Shown here: one piece after another, positions 41,195 through 49,876 of the stretch | How positions within the stretch are numbered: the stretch's first letter is position 1 | Layout: the number at the start of each line of letters is the position of its first letter | Assembly (NCBI GenBank): GCA_938018005.1 | Contig: CALIJG010000022.1 | Location: 1-59,513 of the forward strand | Length of the DNA: 59,513 nucleotides | Direction of reading: 5' to 3' | Origin: an uncultured Candidatus Saccharibacteria bacterium | GTDB lineage: Bacteria > Patescibacteriota > Saccharimonadia > Saccharimonadales > Saccharimonadaceae | Notes under the pieces: generated by a model | What the model was told of the DNA's origin: nothing | Seen by the model: the letters and a program-made list of their open reading frames with translations, nothing else | Databases searched by the model: none | Translations under genes and position numbers: made by a program

Positions 41195-41581
41195 ATGTTA
41201 CAGCAACGATATCGGTTTCATGGCTATGGCGGACTACGCTATTTGTATCGTCATGCAAGTGCCGAGCGTTCGCGCTTGCTGACCGTCAAGTACGTTGCTA
41301 ATCGCCGCCGGCGTATGCCGCGAATTGCCGTCGTGGTGAGCAAAAAGGTGCACAAATCTGCAGTAGGGCGCAACCGCATTCGTCGCCGTATCTACGAGAT
41401 TCTGCGCCAGCAAGTACCGCACTTTACAGGAGTATACGACGTTGCACTGATCATTACCTCAAGCGAAGTACTTACCACGTCGCACGATGAGCTTGTGCTG
41501 GTAGTGACAAATCTGCTTGTGCGAGCTGGTATTTGTCCTGGTAGGATCACGCCAGGTAATGATGCGGATAAGCGAGAATAA
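41195..41581 (+). CDS. rnpA: Ribonuclease P protein component
   Basis: 128 residues. LQQRYRFHGYGGLRYLYRHA starts the protein, with the RNR signature KKVHKSAVGRNRIRRRIYEILR (cited in part: GRNRIRRRIYE) and a C-terminal half DVALIITSSEVL. It is the basic protein cofactor that helps RNase P RNA cleave the 5' leader of pre-tRNAs. The ATG at 41195 fits the family start and lies 6 nt after an extended -10; a start further upstream would fall in the rpmH terminator. The RNA subunit is not in the window. Confidence 0.95.
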   Translation: MLQQRYRFHGYGGLRYLYRHASAERSRLLTVKYVANRRRRMPRIAVVVSKKVHKSAVGRNRIRRRIYEILRQQVPHFTGVYDVALIITSSEVLTTSHDELVLVVTNLLVRAGICPGRITPGNDADKRE

Positions 41582-41897
41582 TAATTTGTGGCGACTGGGT
41601 CTTTTTGCGCCAAATTTTCTGTATATTAATTTGAGTCAAATTGGTACAGAATTTTTTTCTGTAAACTGTGGTGACTAAAGCTCAAAATCTCTACATAATA
41701 TTCTATTTATTGATATTCTACTCAAATAGATTGCAAGCTAGATGAGTGTTATTTTTTCTAAAGTTCTGAATACGCCTATGTGCAGCATTATTGATAATAT
41801 CTTGGGCATATCACTATTGATTTCCAAAAAAATACTTCGCCACAATTCATCTTCCGTGGCCACCTATGATACAATAAATGCAGTAATCGGAGTCAAT

Positions 41898-42818
41898 ATG
41901 TTTGAGATAATAATTTTACAGCCCATTTTTAACGCGCTTTTGCTTATCTATAGTATCATCCCTGGTGGTGACTTTGGCGTGGCGGTGATTATCTTTACGG
42001 TCATCATCCGCTTTTTGCTCTATCCACTGCTCAAGCGGCAACTCCACCAGAGCAAACAGATGCGCAAGATGCAGCCTGAGCTAGCCAAGATCAAGAAAGC
42101 GGCTAATGGCAACCGCCAAGTAGAAGCGATGCAGCAGATGGAGCTGTATAAAAAGTATGGTATCAAGCCATTTCGCTCGATTCTCCTGCTCTTTATTCAG
42201 ATTCCGATCTTTATCGGCCTCTACCAGGTGATCATGATCATCTCGCTCCACCGTGACCAAGTGGCGCGCTACATCTACGAGCCGCTCAAGAATATCGATG
42301 CTATCAAAACCATTATCAACCACCCTGAGCAGTTCAACCACACCATGCTCGGCTTTATCGACCTCACTAAGGTAGCGCTTGGCAAGGATGGTATTGTCTG
42401 GCCGCTCCTCGCTCTCGCAATCATCTCAGCTCTCACTCAGTATGTGATGACTAAGCAAACTATGCCAACCGGTAAGAGTGCCAAGCGTTTTCGCGACATC
42501 ATGAAGGAGACGGCCGCTGGCAAAGAAGCCGACCCCGCCGAGATGAACGCCGCAATGATGCGCAATATGGCGAAGTTTATGCCAGTGATGATGTTTATGA
42601 TCATGATGGGTCTGCCAGGGGCGTTGGCGCTCTACTATACGGCATCTAACCTAGTAGCGGTAGCGCAGCAGTCATATCTCCTCCGTAAAGACAAGCAAGA
42701 GCTTGAAGCAATTGCTGATGAAGTAGATATTACAACGCCTGCCAAGAAAAAATCGACGAAAAAGCGCGCCAAAGCGGCTACAGAAGCCAACATCACACGC
42801 ATCAAAGCCAAAGAATAA
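41898..42818 (+). CDS. yidC: Membrane protein insertase YidC
   Basis: 306 residues, the short Gram-positive type without the large periplasmic domain. Helix 1 is at about 5-27, then FGVAVIIFTVIIRFLLYPLLKRQ with the conserved Arg of the hydrophilic groove, LLLFIQIPIFIGLYQVI, WPLLALAIISALTQYV and MMFMIMMGLPGALALYY (each quoted partly). The Lys/Arg-rich C-terminal tail may touch the ribosome. It inserts and folds membrane proteins, with or without SecYEG. The ATG at 41898 has GGAG 5 nt upstream; a longer frame starting at 41742 has no family sequence. jag follows 17 bp later. Confidence 0.95.
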   Translation: MFEIIILQPIFNALLLIYSIIPGGDFGVAVIIFTVIIRFLLYPLLKRQLHQSKQMRKMQPELAKIKKAANGNRQVEAMQQMELYKKYGIKPFRSILLLFIQIPIFIGLYQVIMIISLHRDQVARYIYEPLKNIDAIKTIINHPEQFNHTMLGFIDLTKVALGKDGIVWPLLALAIISALTQYVMTKQTMPTGKSAKRFRDIMKETAAGKEADPAEMNAAMMRNMAKFMPVMMFMIMMGLPGALALYYTASNLVAVAQQSYLLRKDKQELEAIADEVDITTPAKKKSTKKRAKAATEANITRIKAKE

Positions 42819-42835
42819 CAGAGGAGGAGAACCCG

Positions 42836-43300
42836 ATGGATCGATACCAATCAGTAACATTTGCCCGAGAATATCTCCAGAACATCATCTCATTTTTTGG
42901 CGAAAATATTGCGGTATCGGGTGATGACGATGGCGAGGTAATGACGCTTCGGGTAGAGTCGTCGGACATCAATAGTATCTTGATTGGCCGCGGGGCAGAG
43001 ACACTACGAGCATTGCAATATATCGTCTCATCGGCGCTGCGGGCGCAAAATGCCGCAGTAGTGCGGGTGAGTGTTGATATTGCGGACTATAAAAAGCAGC
43101 ACGAGGAAAAGATTGCCGACAAAGCGCGGGGCTGGATCGAGCGCGTGCGTGCAACTGGTGAGCCCTACACCGCTCACCTCAACCCAGCCGATCGACGCAT
43201 CGTCCACCAAGTTGCTGCCGACGCAGCTGGCATCACGACCGTCTCCGAAGGCGAAGGCCGCGAGCGCCATGTGATTATCCAGCTGGAAGAGGCTGAGTAA
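42836..43300 (+). CDS. jag: Jag/KhpB RNA-binding protein (KH and R3H domains)
   Basis: 154 residues. The KH-type domain shows the GxxG loop IGRG at 50-53 in ILIGRGAETLRALQYI. The R3H domain occupies about 115-152 with NPADRRIVHQVAAD (Arg-x3-His) and GRERHVII. The N-terminal Jag_N domain is very short or absent. KhpB binds RNA, often together with KhpA, and influences cell elongation and division in firmicutes. GGAGGAG lies 8 nt before the ATG. It is co-directional with yidC, the usual order. Confidence 0.95.
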   Translation: MDRYQSVTFAREYLQNIISFFGENIAVSGDDDGEVMTLRVESSDINSILIGRGAETLRALQYIVSSALRAQNAAVVRVSVDIADYKKQHEEKIADKARGWIERVRATGEPYTAHLNPADRRIVHQVAADAAGITTVSEGEGRERHVIIQLEEAE

Positions 43301-43470
43301 AAGTAAAAAAGTCTACACACAACAGGGGAGTGAAATACTAAAGAACATTTACTCCCTACTCTGTATATCTTTGAGAAAAGGTGGCGTATTTAGTAGAATA
43401 ACTGTTTGACACCGCAGAGAGAAAAAAGTATTATACCATTGTTACATACTAAGAACTACGAGGAACCCCT

Positions 43471-44148
43471 ATGTCACGTTATGAAGACCCATATTATGAA
43501 CAGAAAAAAACAAAAGAACTAGCAACAGCAGATTTTAACACTCTCGTCGATAAGCGGCTCAATAATGAGCCAGTTGTGTACCATGGCGACCTATACAATG
43601 GCATGAGTAGGCAAGAGAACTACATAACAACCTACACCTTGGAGGATCTTACAAACATTGCCGAGCAAAATGCGTCCAAGACTATTATGGCTTTTCTGCA
43701 AGATGTAAGGCAAAAAGCTGCCCATGTAGCACAATATAAAGGAACGGATGATAATGTCCGCGTTGCAATAAGTATTGCAAAAGAACACAACAAGGGTGAG
43801 CCATTAATTCGCCGCGAAGTAAGCATAGATATTACAATGAGTGAAGAAGTAGCGAGGCGTGATATAAATACAAATATACCCTCTAACGACCAGCTACATG
43901 AATCGGGGTCGATGACAGAGGAGCCGATGATAGGGTCTATAAAATTCTCAACAGACGATAGTGGTCAGTTTGATATACATCAAACGGTAGAAGGTGTGAG
44001 AAAAAAGAATAACCCATCATTGGATGATATAGCGACCCTTAATACGCTACTCGATCCTTCATGGAAGGAAGTACAAATGGCGCAAGCTCGAGGGGCTGCT
44101 GTTGTACAAGCTCTAGCAGAACGAGCAACGAGTGTGTCTCGTGCGTAG
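43471..44148 (+). CDS. Hypothetical protein near the origin
   Basis: 225 residues, no family recognised. It is hydrophilic and mixed charged, has no signal peptide or helix-rich membrane part, and is probably cytoplasmic. A helical stretch is likely at about 55-90 (LEDLTNIAEQNASKTIMAFL, quoted) and another at the Ala-rich end (MAQARGAAVVQALAERATS). GAGGAA lies 6 nt before the ATG. It is AT-richer than jag, and the 170-bp spacer before it contains a possible weak hairpin (GGGGAGTGAAAT with ATTTACTCCC). Confidence 0.6.
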   Translation: MSRYEDPYYEQKKTKELATADFNTLVDKRLNNEPVVYHGDLYNGMSRQENYITTYTLEDLTNIAEQNASKTIMAFLQDVRQKAAHVAQYKGTDDNVRVAISIAKEHNKGEPLIRREVSIDITMSEEVARRDINTNIPSNDQLHESGSMTEEPMIGSIKFSTDDSGQFDIHQTVEGVRKKNNPSLDDIATLNTLLDPSWKEVQMAQARGAAVVQALAERATSVSRA

Positions 44149-44152
44149 CCAT

Positions 44153-44199
44153 AGTAGCAGCTTCTTTAGGTTCTGTATCGAACTATAGGAGCTGCTACT
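44153..44199. terminator. Hairpin between convergent genes
   Basis: The perfect 10-bp stem AGTAGCAGCT (44153-44162 with 44190-44199) with a 27-nt loop lies between two convergent stops. There is no clear T-run, so its terminator role is uncertain. Confidence 0.45.
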
Positions 44200-44233
44200 G
44201 TATATAGGTTACTCTGTTATCTATGTATCACGC

Positions 44234-45337
44234 TTACTGCTTACTAAGTGCTCGCTTATATACCGCTAACGTTTCCTTGCCACAGCGCTCCCACGAGTAG
44301 CGGGCAGCTTGGGCTTTACCTTTGACGATAAGCTCGCGACGGCGGGCGGGCTGGCTGAGGACGCGGTCGATTGCGCTAGCAATGGCATCAACATCGAGTG
44401 GGTCGAAGTACTCGGCAGCATCGCCCAAAATCTCGGGCATACACGAGGTATTGCTCGATATAACAGGTGTCGTGCCATACGCCATCGTCTCTAGTGGCGG
44501 CAGGCCAAATCCCTCCATTAATGATGGAAAGACGTATGCCTCAGCTTTGTTAAGTAGCCAATCACGCTGTCCATCGGGGATGAACCCAGTGAAGTGAATA
44601 TTGCGATAGCCTTGCTGCTGGTAGTAGGCTTGGTTGCGCTTGGTGTCTTCGTTCATTCGCCCTACAAACACCAGACCAAGGTCAGGCCAGCGACTCAGCA
44701 GCTGCTGGTGTGCGGTCGCGAGGCGGCGCAGATTTTTATAATCAGGCTGCTGCCCAACGTAGATAATGAACCGCTTGAAGGGAAGGTCGATATATGGTGT
44801 GAGATGCCCAGGGTGTACCTCGCCCGCTTCGTAAATGACCGAGATTTTGCTATCGGGGATCTTGGTAAAGTCCTGGTATTCCTGCTTGGTTGTCTGAGAA
44901 ATAGTGATGATATGCTCGCTGGTGCGGGCAATCCGCCGAAACACCCAGCGCCCCACCAATTGCTTAAGATGAAACACGAGCCAATTTTTATCGGAATTAT
45001 ACGTCTTGAGGAGGGTCATATCGTGCACTGTTGTGACGTGCTTACCTCTGTAAAAGACCGGTTGCTGCGGCATGCAAAAATGTACTAAGTCGGGCTCTAG
45101 CTCATCTAGATAGCGCCGGAAGCCAAGTTGCTCCGCTAGCGAATAGTTAGCAAAGTCGACCGTGCGGATGGTGAAGTTAGGGTTGTGTGGTTGCCAGTAG
45201 TCGCGGTCCTTAGTAGGAACGAGGATGCTATAGCGGTTGGTCGTATCAAGCCGCTCCAGCTGCTCAAGCAACTTCACGACATATGTGCCCGTGCCAGAAT
45301 TGATCACGCGGGCGTCGATTGCAATATGAAAACTCAT
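44234..45337 (-). CDS. GT4-family glycosyltransferase
   Basis: 367 residues. GT-B fold: the N-terminal IAIDARVINSGTGTYVVKLLE with the glycine-rich acceptor loop, then FIIYVGQQPDYKNLRRL, and the sugar-nucleotide site SLMEGFGLPPLETMAYGTTPV with the E-x7-E motif. It is likely a mannosyl- or rhamnosyl-type enzyme of surface polysaccharide synthesis (WbaZ/MtfB-like). The ATG at 45337 is chosen because a minus-strand TATACT ends 7 nt upstream and family proteins start there. It begins the large glycan region of 44-57 kb. Confidence 0.88.
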   Translation of the reverse strand: MSFHIAIDARVINSGTGTYVVKLLEQLERLDTTNRYSILVPTKDRDYWQPHNPNFTIRTVDFANYSLAEQLGFRRYLDELEPDLVHFCMPQQPVFYRGKHVTTVHDMTLLKTYNSDKNWLVFHLKQLVGRWVFRRIARTSEHIITISQTTKQEYQDFTKIPDSKISVIYEAGEVHPGHLTPYIDLPFKRFIIYVGQQPDYKNLRRLATAHQQLLSRWPDLGLVFVGRMNEDTKRNQAYYQQQGYRNIHFTGFIPDGQRDWLLNKAEAYVFPSLMEGFGLPPLETMAYGTTPVISSNTSCMPEILGDAAEYFDPLDVDAIASAIDRVLSQPARRRELIVKGKAQAARYSWERCGKETLAVYKRALSKQ

Positions 45338-45344
45338 ACTTTCT

Positions 45345-45350
45345 AGTATA
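45345..45350 (-). promoter_or_regulatory. -10 box, leaderless start of the GT4 gene
   Basis: TATACT on the minus strand, 7 nt before the ATG at 45337. Confidence 0.6.
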
Positions 45351-45434
45351 CAGTCCCCGCACCAAAAGCGCCAGATGGGCACGCGTGTGTCAAGACGGGT
45401 GGCATTAAATTTAAAGTAACATCTCTGTAATATT

Positions 45435-45568
45435 ATCCCCGCTCACTACCCCTCCTCAGGAACACTATAAGGGTCGACACCTCCCAGGTGTCGACCTCTT
45501 GCGCTGGGCTGCAAACAGATTATTGCAATCTGTTTTCACACTCCATCGGAGGGGTAGTGAGCGGGGAT
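45435..45568. ncRNA. 134-nt structured intergenic element of unknown type
   Basis: Perfect 21-bp inverted repeat: ATCCCCGCTCACTACCCCTCC at 45435-45455 pairs completely with 45548-45568. Inside are two more perfect hairpins, an 11-bp one (GGTCGACACCT, 45472-45482 with 45486-45496, loop CCC) and a 9-bp one (AAACAGATT, 45513-45521 with 45527-45535, loop ATTGC). Drawn together they form a three-way junction. It lies between divergent promoters with no T-run on either side. It could be a small RNA, a cruciform operator or a miniature mobile element; no known RNA family was recognised. The strand cannot be decided because the element is symmetric. Confidence 0.55.
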
Positions 45569-45624
45569 TAGGAATTACTAGATTCCAATAAATAATAAAA
45601 AACACAAACTGTATATAAAAGTGC

Positions 45625-45630
45625 TATAAT
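45625..45630 (+). promoter_or_regulatory. Extended -10 box of the cupin gene
   Basis: TGCTATAAT, 18 nt before the ATG at 45649. Confidence 0.55.
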
Positions 45631-45648
45631 ACCCATATTACAGATAAT

Positions 45649-46170
45649 ATGACGGAACTACTGCAACACATAGCAGTCCAGACGAATCTGGCGCAGATAG
45701 AATATATTCTTCACCAGGCGGGCTACCATATCACTGGGACAGACAGCCAGCGGCCCTGGGGTGGGTTTATCTGTATTGACCCGGCGCAGGCAGGGCAGTT
45801 TGCGGCCGATTTCTTTGCGGCCTCGGGGGTAGAAACTAAGGATAAAGTCGATGCGCCGCTCAGCCCCAAGATCCTCTTTGTCCGGCCAGGGGCGCGCCTG
45901 AGCTGGCAATATCATCATCGGCGGGCGGAGCTGTGGTGTTTTCTGACCGCTGGTGCGTACTATCGCAACATGAGCGACGAGATACCAGCCCAGCCAATAC
46001 CAGCTCAGGCAGGCGATATCGTAAGGTTGGCGGCAGGGGAGCGTCACCGTGCTTGCGGTGATGCTCAGCACCCAACGATTATTGCTGAGCTCTGGCAACA
46101 CACTGACCCAACGCACCCATCAACAGAGGATGATATTGTGCGGGTGGCGGATGATTATCAGCGTCAATAA
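45649..46170 (+). CDS. Cupin-type mannose-6-phosphate isomerase (type II-like)
   Basis: 173 residues. RPWGGF, then PKILFVRPGARLSWQYHHRRAELW (quoted in part), GDIVRLAAGERHR and IIAELWQHTD.....EDDIVRVADDY correspond to the C-terminal isomerase cupin of GDP-mannose pyrophosphorylase/PMI proteins, here as a stand-alone protein. The metal site is close to the usual one (QYHHRRAE...H). It would interconvert fructose-6-P and mannose-6-P to feed GDP-mannose for the surrounding glycosyltransferases. It stands alone after the structured element at 45435. Confidence 0.85.
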   Translation: MTELLQHIAVQTNLAQIEYILHQAGYHITGTDSQRPWGGFICIDPAQAGQFAADFFAASGVETKDKVDAPLSPKILFVRPGARLSWQYHHRRAELWCFLTAGAYYRNMSDEIPAQPIPAQAGDIVRLAAGERHRACGDAQHPTIIAELWQHTDPTHPSTEDDIVRVADDYQRQ

Positions 46171-46233
46171 TAGGTATGAGTGTATAGTGAGTTTGTAAAT
46201 GTACTGTTTAAAAACCGTATTTTTAGTGAAACA

Positions 46234-46623
46234 TTATCTCTCTGTTGTTCGAAAAACAACACTATCATACAAACAATAATTCCACACCAGCGATGCACCA
46301 GTAGCAATAATTTTTGCGAGCAGCAGCACAAGTGACTCGGCATGAATAACAGATAACAGGATAGACGAAGCGCAGAAAATAACCGCATTTTGCAGCCCCC
46401 ACAAGCCCGCCAGGGTAACGACAACAAACAAGATAAGTTGCCGGCGCACATCACCCTGAGCGCGAAAAGTGTACGACTTATTAGCAAAAAAGCTAAAAAT
46501 AAAGGCTAGGCCCGTTGACACCGTATTAGCCGCGAGCTTTGGTAGGCCAAGTGTGGTGAGCCCAAAGAGCAAGCCAATATCGATCGCTGTATTAATCCCG
46601 CCAACGAGCGCAAACCGCAGCAA
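46234..46623 (-). CDS. GtrA-family membrane protein
   Basis: 129 residues with four hydrophobic helices: LRFALVGGINTAIDIGLLFGL, TVSTGLAFIFSFFANKSYTF, LFVVVTLAGLWGLQNAVIF and the last from about 95 on. The pattern LRFxLVGG...N......NK.YTF is the GtrA signature; the family is thought to help move polyprenyl-linked sugars across the membrane. I choose the TTG at 46623: it follows GAGG by 4 nt, lies 10 nt after the stop of the GtrB-like gene and matches the family start. An ATG further upstream would overlap that gene by 90 bp. Confidence 0.85.
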   Translation of the reverse strand: MLRFALVGGINTAIDIGLLFGLTTLGLPKLAANTVSTGLAFIFSFFANKSYTFRAQGDVRRQLILFVVVTLAGLWGLQNAVIFCASSILLSVIHAESLVLLLAKIIATGASLVWNYCLYDSVVFRTTER

Positions 46624-46633
46624 CTTACCTCTG

Positions 46634-47581
46634 TTATTTGCGATGACGAGCCTCACGATGTTCTTCGACGAGATAAGGTGGGCGCTGCTTCGTTTCGCTA
46701 AAAATCCGGGCGATGTATTCGCCAATAACTCCCAAACTCAGCAGCTGCACTCCACCAAGGAAGAGAATGACTGCCATGAGCGACGAATAGCCTGCACCAG
46801 TTGGTACACCAAACAGTGGTCGAATGAGCAGATAGAGGATATAGATAGAGGCTAAGAAGGCGATGAGGAAACCCAGCACGGCCGAGATACGCAGTGGCGC
46901 GGTTGTAAAGCTCGTGATGCCGTCAATGGCCAGGTTAATGAGCGTGCGCGGACTTTGCTTGATAGTGCCAGCAGCCCGTGGGTCGCGGTCATAAAGAATC
47001 TCCTTCTTTTTGTAACCCACCCAGCTAAAGATCGCTTTGGTATTACGCTGAGATTCGCGCAGCTGGGTGATGGCAGTGACGCAGCGTTTGCTCAGTAAGC
47101 GGAAGTCGCCCGTGTCGATCTGAACAGGAATATGCGTCGTACTCTGGAGGAGGCGGTAGTACCAAGCGGCAGTTTTTTTCTTGAGCCAAGTCTCACCTGA
47201 GCGGCTTCGGCGCCGCGCGTACACATCATCATACCCTTGTTCCCATAGCTCAATCATCTGCGGGATCAGCTCTGGTGGGTCTTGTAGGTCGGCATCAATT
47301 ACCACGACAGCATCACCCGTGGCATGGTCGAAGCCAGCGAGCATAGCAGCTTCTTTACCAAAGTTGCGCGAGAGATTGAGGTAGGCAATGGCGGGGTTGT
47401 GTTGCTGCTCGATCTGGATGAGCTCGAGCGTGTGATCCTGGCTGCCATCATTAATAAATAAGAATTCGAACTGGTAGCGCCGGCGATCGATACTGCGCTG
47501 CAGCGCCTCGAGCCGGGCAAACAGCTGTGGTAAAACAGCTGCTTCGTTGTAGGCAGGAATAAGAATGGTGATTGTTTTCAT
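46634..47581 (-). CDS. GtrB/DPM-like polyprenyl-phosphate glycosyltransferase (GT2)
   Basis: 315 residues. The GT2 domain starts ITILIPAYNEAAVLPQLF, with FINDGSQDHT, the metal motif VVIDADLQDPPELI and GDFRLLSK. Two C-terminal helices at about 232-254 and 268-290 anchor it. It transfers a sugar from a nucleotide to polyprenyl phosphate on the cytoplasmic side, paired with the GtrA protein encoded 10 nt downstream. A minus-strand TACAAT at 47591-47596 lies 9 nt before the ATG, giving an almost leaderless start. Confidence 0.93.
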   Translation of the reverse strand: MKTITILIPAYNEAAVLPQLFARLEALQRSIDRRRYQFEFLFINDGSQDHTLELIQIEQQHNPAIAYLNLSRNFGKEAAMLAGFDHATGDAVVVIDADLQDPPELIPQMIELWEQGYDDVYARRRSRSGETWLKKKTAAWYYRLLQSTTHIPVQIDTGDFRLLSKRCVTAITQLRESQRNTKAIFSWVGYKKKEILYDRDPRAAGTIKQSPRTLINLAIDGITSFTTAPLRISAVLGFLIAFLASIYILYLLIRPLFGVPTGAGYSSLMAVILFLGGVQLLSLGVIGEYIARIFSETKQRPPYLVEEHREARHRK

Positions 47582-47596
47582 CGTAGCCTTATTGTA

Positions 47597-48469
47597 TCAC
47601 TTATTGGTTGGTATGAGCGCGATGAGCGACTGGATGGACGATGCCACCACTGCACCACTGGCCTCGAGCCGTGCCGTCTTGGCCTGGGCCGATTCCAGCT
47701 CATTTGTGCCAAGGATTGCCCCAGCATGGCCCATCTGCACTCCAGATGGCGCACTGTGACCCGCAACGTAAGCATAGACTGGTTTGCTTATATGACGCTT
47801 AATATAATCCGCTGCGGCAACCTCGCTCGTGCCACCAATTTCACCGATCAGCACAATCTGCTCTACCGCCGCATCTTGCTCAAACAACTGCAAGCAATCA
47901 ATAAAGCTGCTGCCGCCAATCATATCGCCGCCAATCCCAATCACATAGCGCTGGCCAATGCCTGCCTGGGTGAGGAGGCTCATTGCTTCGTAGGTGAGGG
48001 TGCCACTGCGGCTGACGATGGCAGTGTGGCCCGGCGTGGCAAGCGCGGCAGGGATGATGCCAAGGTTATGCACGCCAGGGATGAGAACGCCAGGGCAGTT
48101 GGGGCCGATCAAAATTGAAGAACTAGTTACCAGGCGTTGTTTTATATGCAACATATCGTGGACAGGCACACCCTCGGTGATACTAATAATGAGTGGCACC
48201 TCTGCATCAATTGCTTCCATAATCGCTGCTTTGGCATAGGCTGCTGGTACAAAAATGACGGAAATATCGACAGGCTGCTGCGCCTGAATCTCGCGAATCG
48301 TCCGGAAGACAGGCACGCCGTGTACCTCTGCGAATGATTGGTTGGGCGATGTGCCACCGATGATGTGTGTACCACGTGCCAACATACGCTCGGTATGAAA
48401 TGAGCCATGTTTGCCCGTTATGCCCTGGACGATAACATGCTTACCACGAAAGATATCAGGGGTCATCAT
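47597..48469 (-). CDS. sucD: Succinyl-CoA ligase, alpha subunit
   Basis: 290 residues, full length. It shows the CoA-binding start VIVQGITGKHGSFHTERML, IGPNCPGVLIPG and the phosphohistidine motif GVQMGHAGAI. With SucC it interconverts succinyl-CoA and succinate while making ATP or GTP. GGAGGAAG precedes the ATG, and the start overlaps the sucC stop by 4 nt. No other citric-acid-cycle gene is in the window; in a reduced fermentative genome it might serve another acyl-CoA or only nucleotide balance. Confidence 0.95.
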   Translation of the reverse strand: MMTPDIFRGKHVIVQGITGKHGSFHTERMLARGTHIIGGTSPNQSFAEVHGVPVFRTIREIQAQQPVDISVIFVPAAYAKAAIMEAIDAEVPLIISITEGVPVHDMLHIKQRLVTSSSILIGPNCPGVLIPGVHNLGIIPAALATPGHTAIVSRSGTLTYEAMSLLTQAGIGQRYVIGIGGDMIGGSSFIDCLQLFEQDAAVEQIVLIGEIGGTSEVAAADYIKRHISKPVYAYVAGHSAPSGVQMGHAGAILGTNELESAQAKTARLEASGAVVASSIQSLIALIPTNK

Positions 48470-49515
48470 ACGGCTTCCTCCAGGATGTGAGAGAGGTTAT
48501 TATAGAGTGGAATGTGCTCGCGGGCAAGGAGCGCCTTGGCTTCGACCTCGCGGTTGCCCGTTAGGCGGACAGCGAGTGGCGGGAGGTCAGGTAGCTGCTG
48601 CTTGGCACTGATGATGGCTGCCGCTACGTCGTCGCAGCGCACAATACCGCCAAAGATATTAATAATGATGAGCGCCACGGCAGGGAAGCGGGCAATCTGC
48701 TCGAAGCTAGCCAGGATCTTCTCTGGAGTTGCCGTGCCACCAATGTCAAGAAAATTAGCTGGCTGCACACCGCGGGCAGTCACCGCATCGACGGTTGCCA
48801 TTGCCAGGCCTGCCCCGTTGGCAATCGTCGCAACCGTCCCGTTGTGGTCGAGTGTGACGAAATTATGATCCTCTAGAGCTGCTTCGTGCCACTGCGGGTG
48901 GCGAAACAGCGCCGCATCGTCAATCGTCATCTTAGCATCACCAGCGACGAGCTGGCCATCTGTCGTCACAACGAGTGGGTTAATCTCGAGTAATAGACAA
49001 TCGTTGTCAATAAAGCAACGCAAACAATTCACCACCATATCCTCAAGCACAAAGGCTTGCTCTGGCAGCGACAGATACTCCGCTAGTGCTTCGACTACAG
49101 TATGAACTGTTTGCGGCGTAATGGCCTGGCGGAAGAACGCTGCGCTCTCGTGTTCTTCCACATCAATGCCACCGCTGGTGTGGGCAAGCAGCTCGATGGA
49201 TGAGTGCTCGCGGTTGATAGTGAGCGAAATGTAGCACTCGCGGCCGATGGAGAGAACTTCCTCGGCAAGGAGCTTCGTGGGGGTGTAGCCACCGATATCG
49301 AGAGCAAAGAGACGCTGAATGGTTGGCGTAACAGCGGATTGCTCGCGGACAATCACCACACCACCTGCCTTGCCGCGGCCACCGATCGGAACTTGTGATT
49401 TGAGGACGATAGGGGCAGTGGGTGTTACCGTTGCAGATTCTACAACATTACTCTGCGGTACTGCCACACCAGCCTCAGCCAAGCATTGCTTGGCTTGGTA
49501 TTCAAGAAGACGCAT
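48466..49515 (-). CDS. sucC: Succinyl-CoA ligase, beta subunit
   Basis: 349 residues, against about 385 in E. coli. It shows RLLEYQAKQCLAEAGVAVP, VLKSQVPIGGRGKAGGV of the ATP-grasp domain, LEINPLVVTTDGQLVAGDAKM with the metal ligands, and FLDIGGTATPEKI plus INIFGGIVRCDDVA in the CoA-ligase part. Gaps in the ATP-grasp region explain the shorter length. The ATG at 49515 is chosen because it matches the family start and follows a minus-strand TACAAT by 7 nt. Confidence 0.95.
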   Translation of the reverse strand: MRLLEYQAKQCLAEAGVAVPQSNVVESATVTPTAPIVLKSQVPIGGRGKAGGVVIVREQSAVTPTIQRLFALDIGGYTPTKLLAEEVLSIGRECYISLTINREHSSIELLAHTSGGIDVEEHESAAFFRQAITPQTVHTVVEALAEYLSLPEQAFVLEDMVVNCLRCFIDNDCLLLEINPLVVTTDGQLVAGDAKMTIDDAALFRHPQWHEAALEDHNFVTLDHNGTVATIANGAGLAMATVDAVTARGVQPANFLDIGGTATPEKILASFEQIARFPAVALIIINIFGGIVRCDDVAAAIISAKQQLPDLPPLAVRLTGNREVEAKALLAREHIPLYNNLSHILEEAV

Positions 49516-49522
49516 AGGTATT

Positions 49523-49528
49523 ATTGTA
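49523..49528 (-). promoter_or_regulatory. -10 box, leaderless start of sucCD
   Basis: TACAAT on the minus strand, 7 nt before the sucC ATG. Confidence 0.5.
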
Positions 49529-49533
49529 CGCAT

Positions 49534-49876
49534 AGATGGCGAATATGCAAAATGATTGCGTGCGTAACAGAGGTAAGACGACGCAGGTTAATTGTGCACT
49601 AGTAGAGTATGGTGCGCTACTTTTGTATGAATAATTGTACAAGAAAATATCTGGAGGCCAGTAACCTAGCAGGCGGAGAAGCACTATATAGAATCTGGCC
49701 GGAATATTTTCGGTACAATTACCATGCAAAAGCCGGTTTTTACAATTCACCTCTTTGGCGCTAGTCTTATCCTCTTGTTAACTAGAAAATAGAGTATCTC
49801 TGAAGAAGAGAGGAGTAATCAGCAAGTATTTTGAGATTTTGCCTGGTTCGTTTTGCGGTAGAACAACTAAACTGAG
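49534..49876. other. Intergenic stretch, nothing recognised
   Basis: Between the sucC promoter and the stop of the WbbL-like gene; no credible frame or strong hairpin. Confidence 0.45.

Noticed and set aside
45435..45568. Reading the 134-nt element as a simple terminator
   Set aside because: The adjacent genes are divergent, so no gene ends here, and neither side has a T-run.
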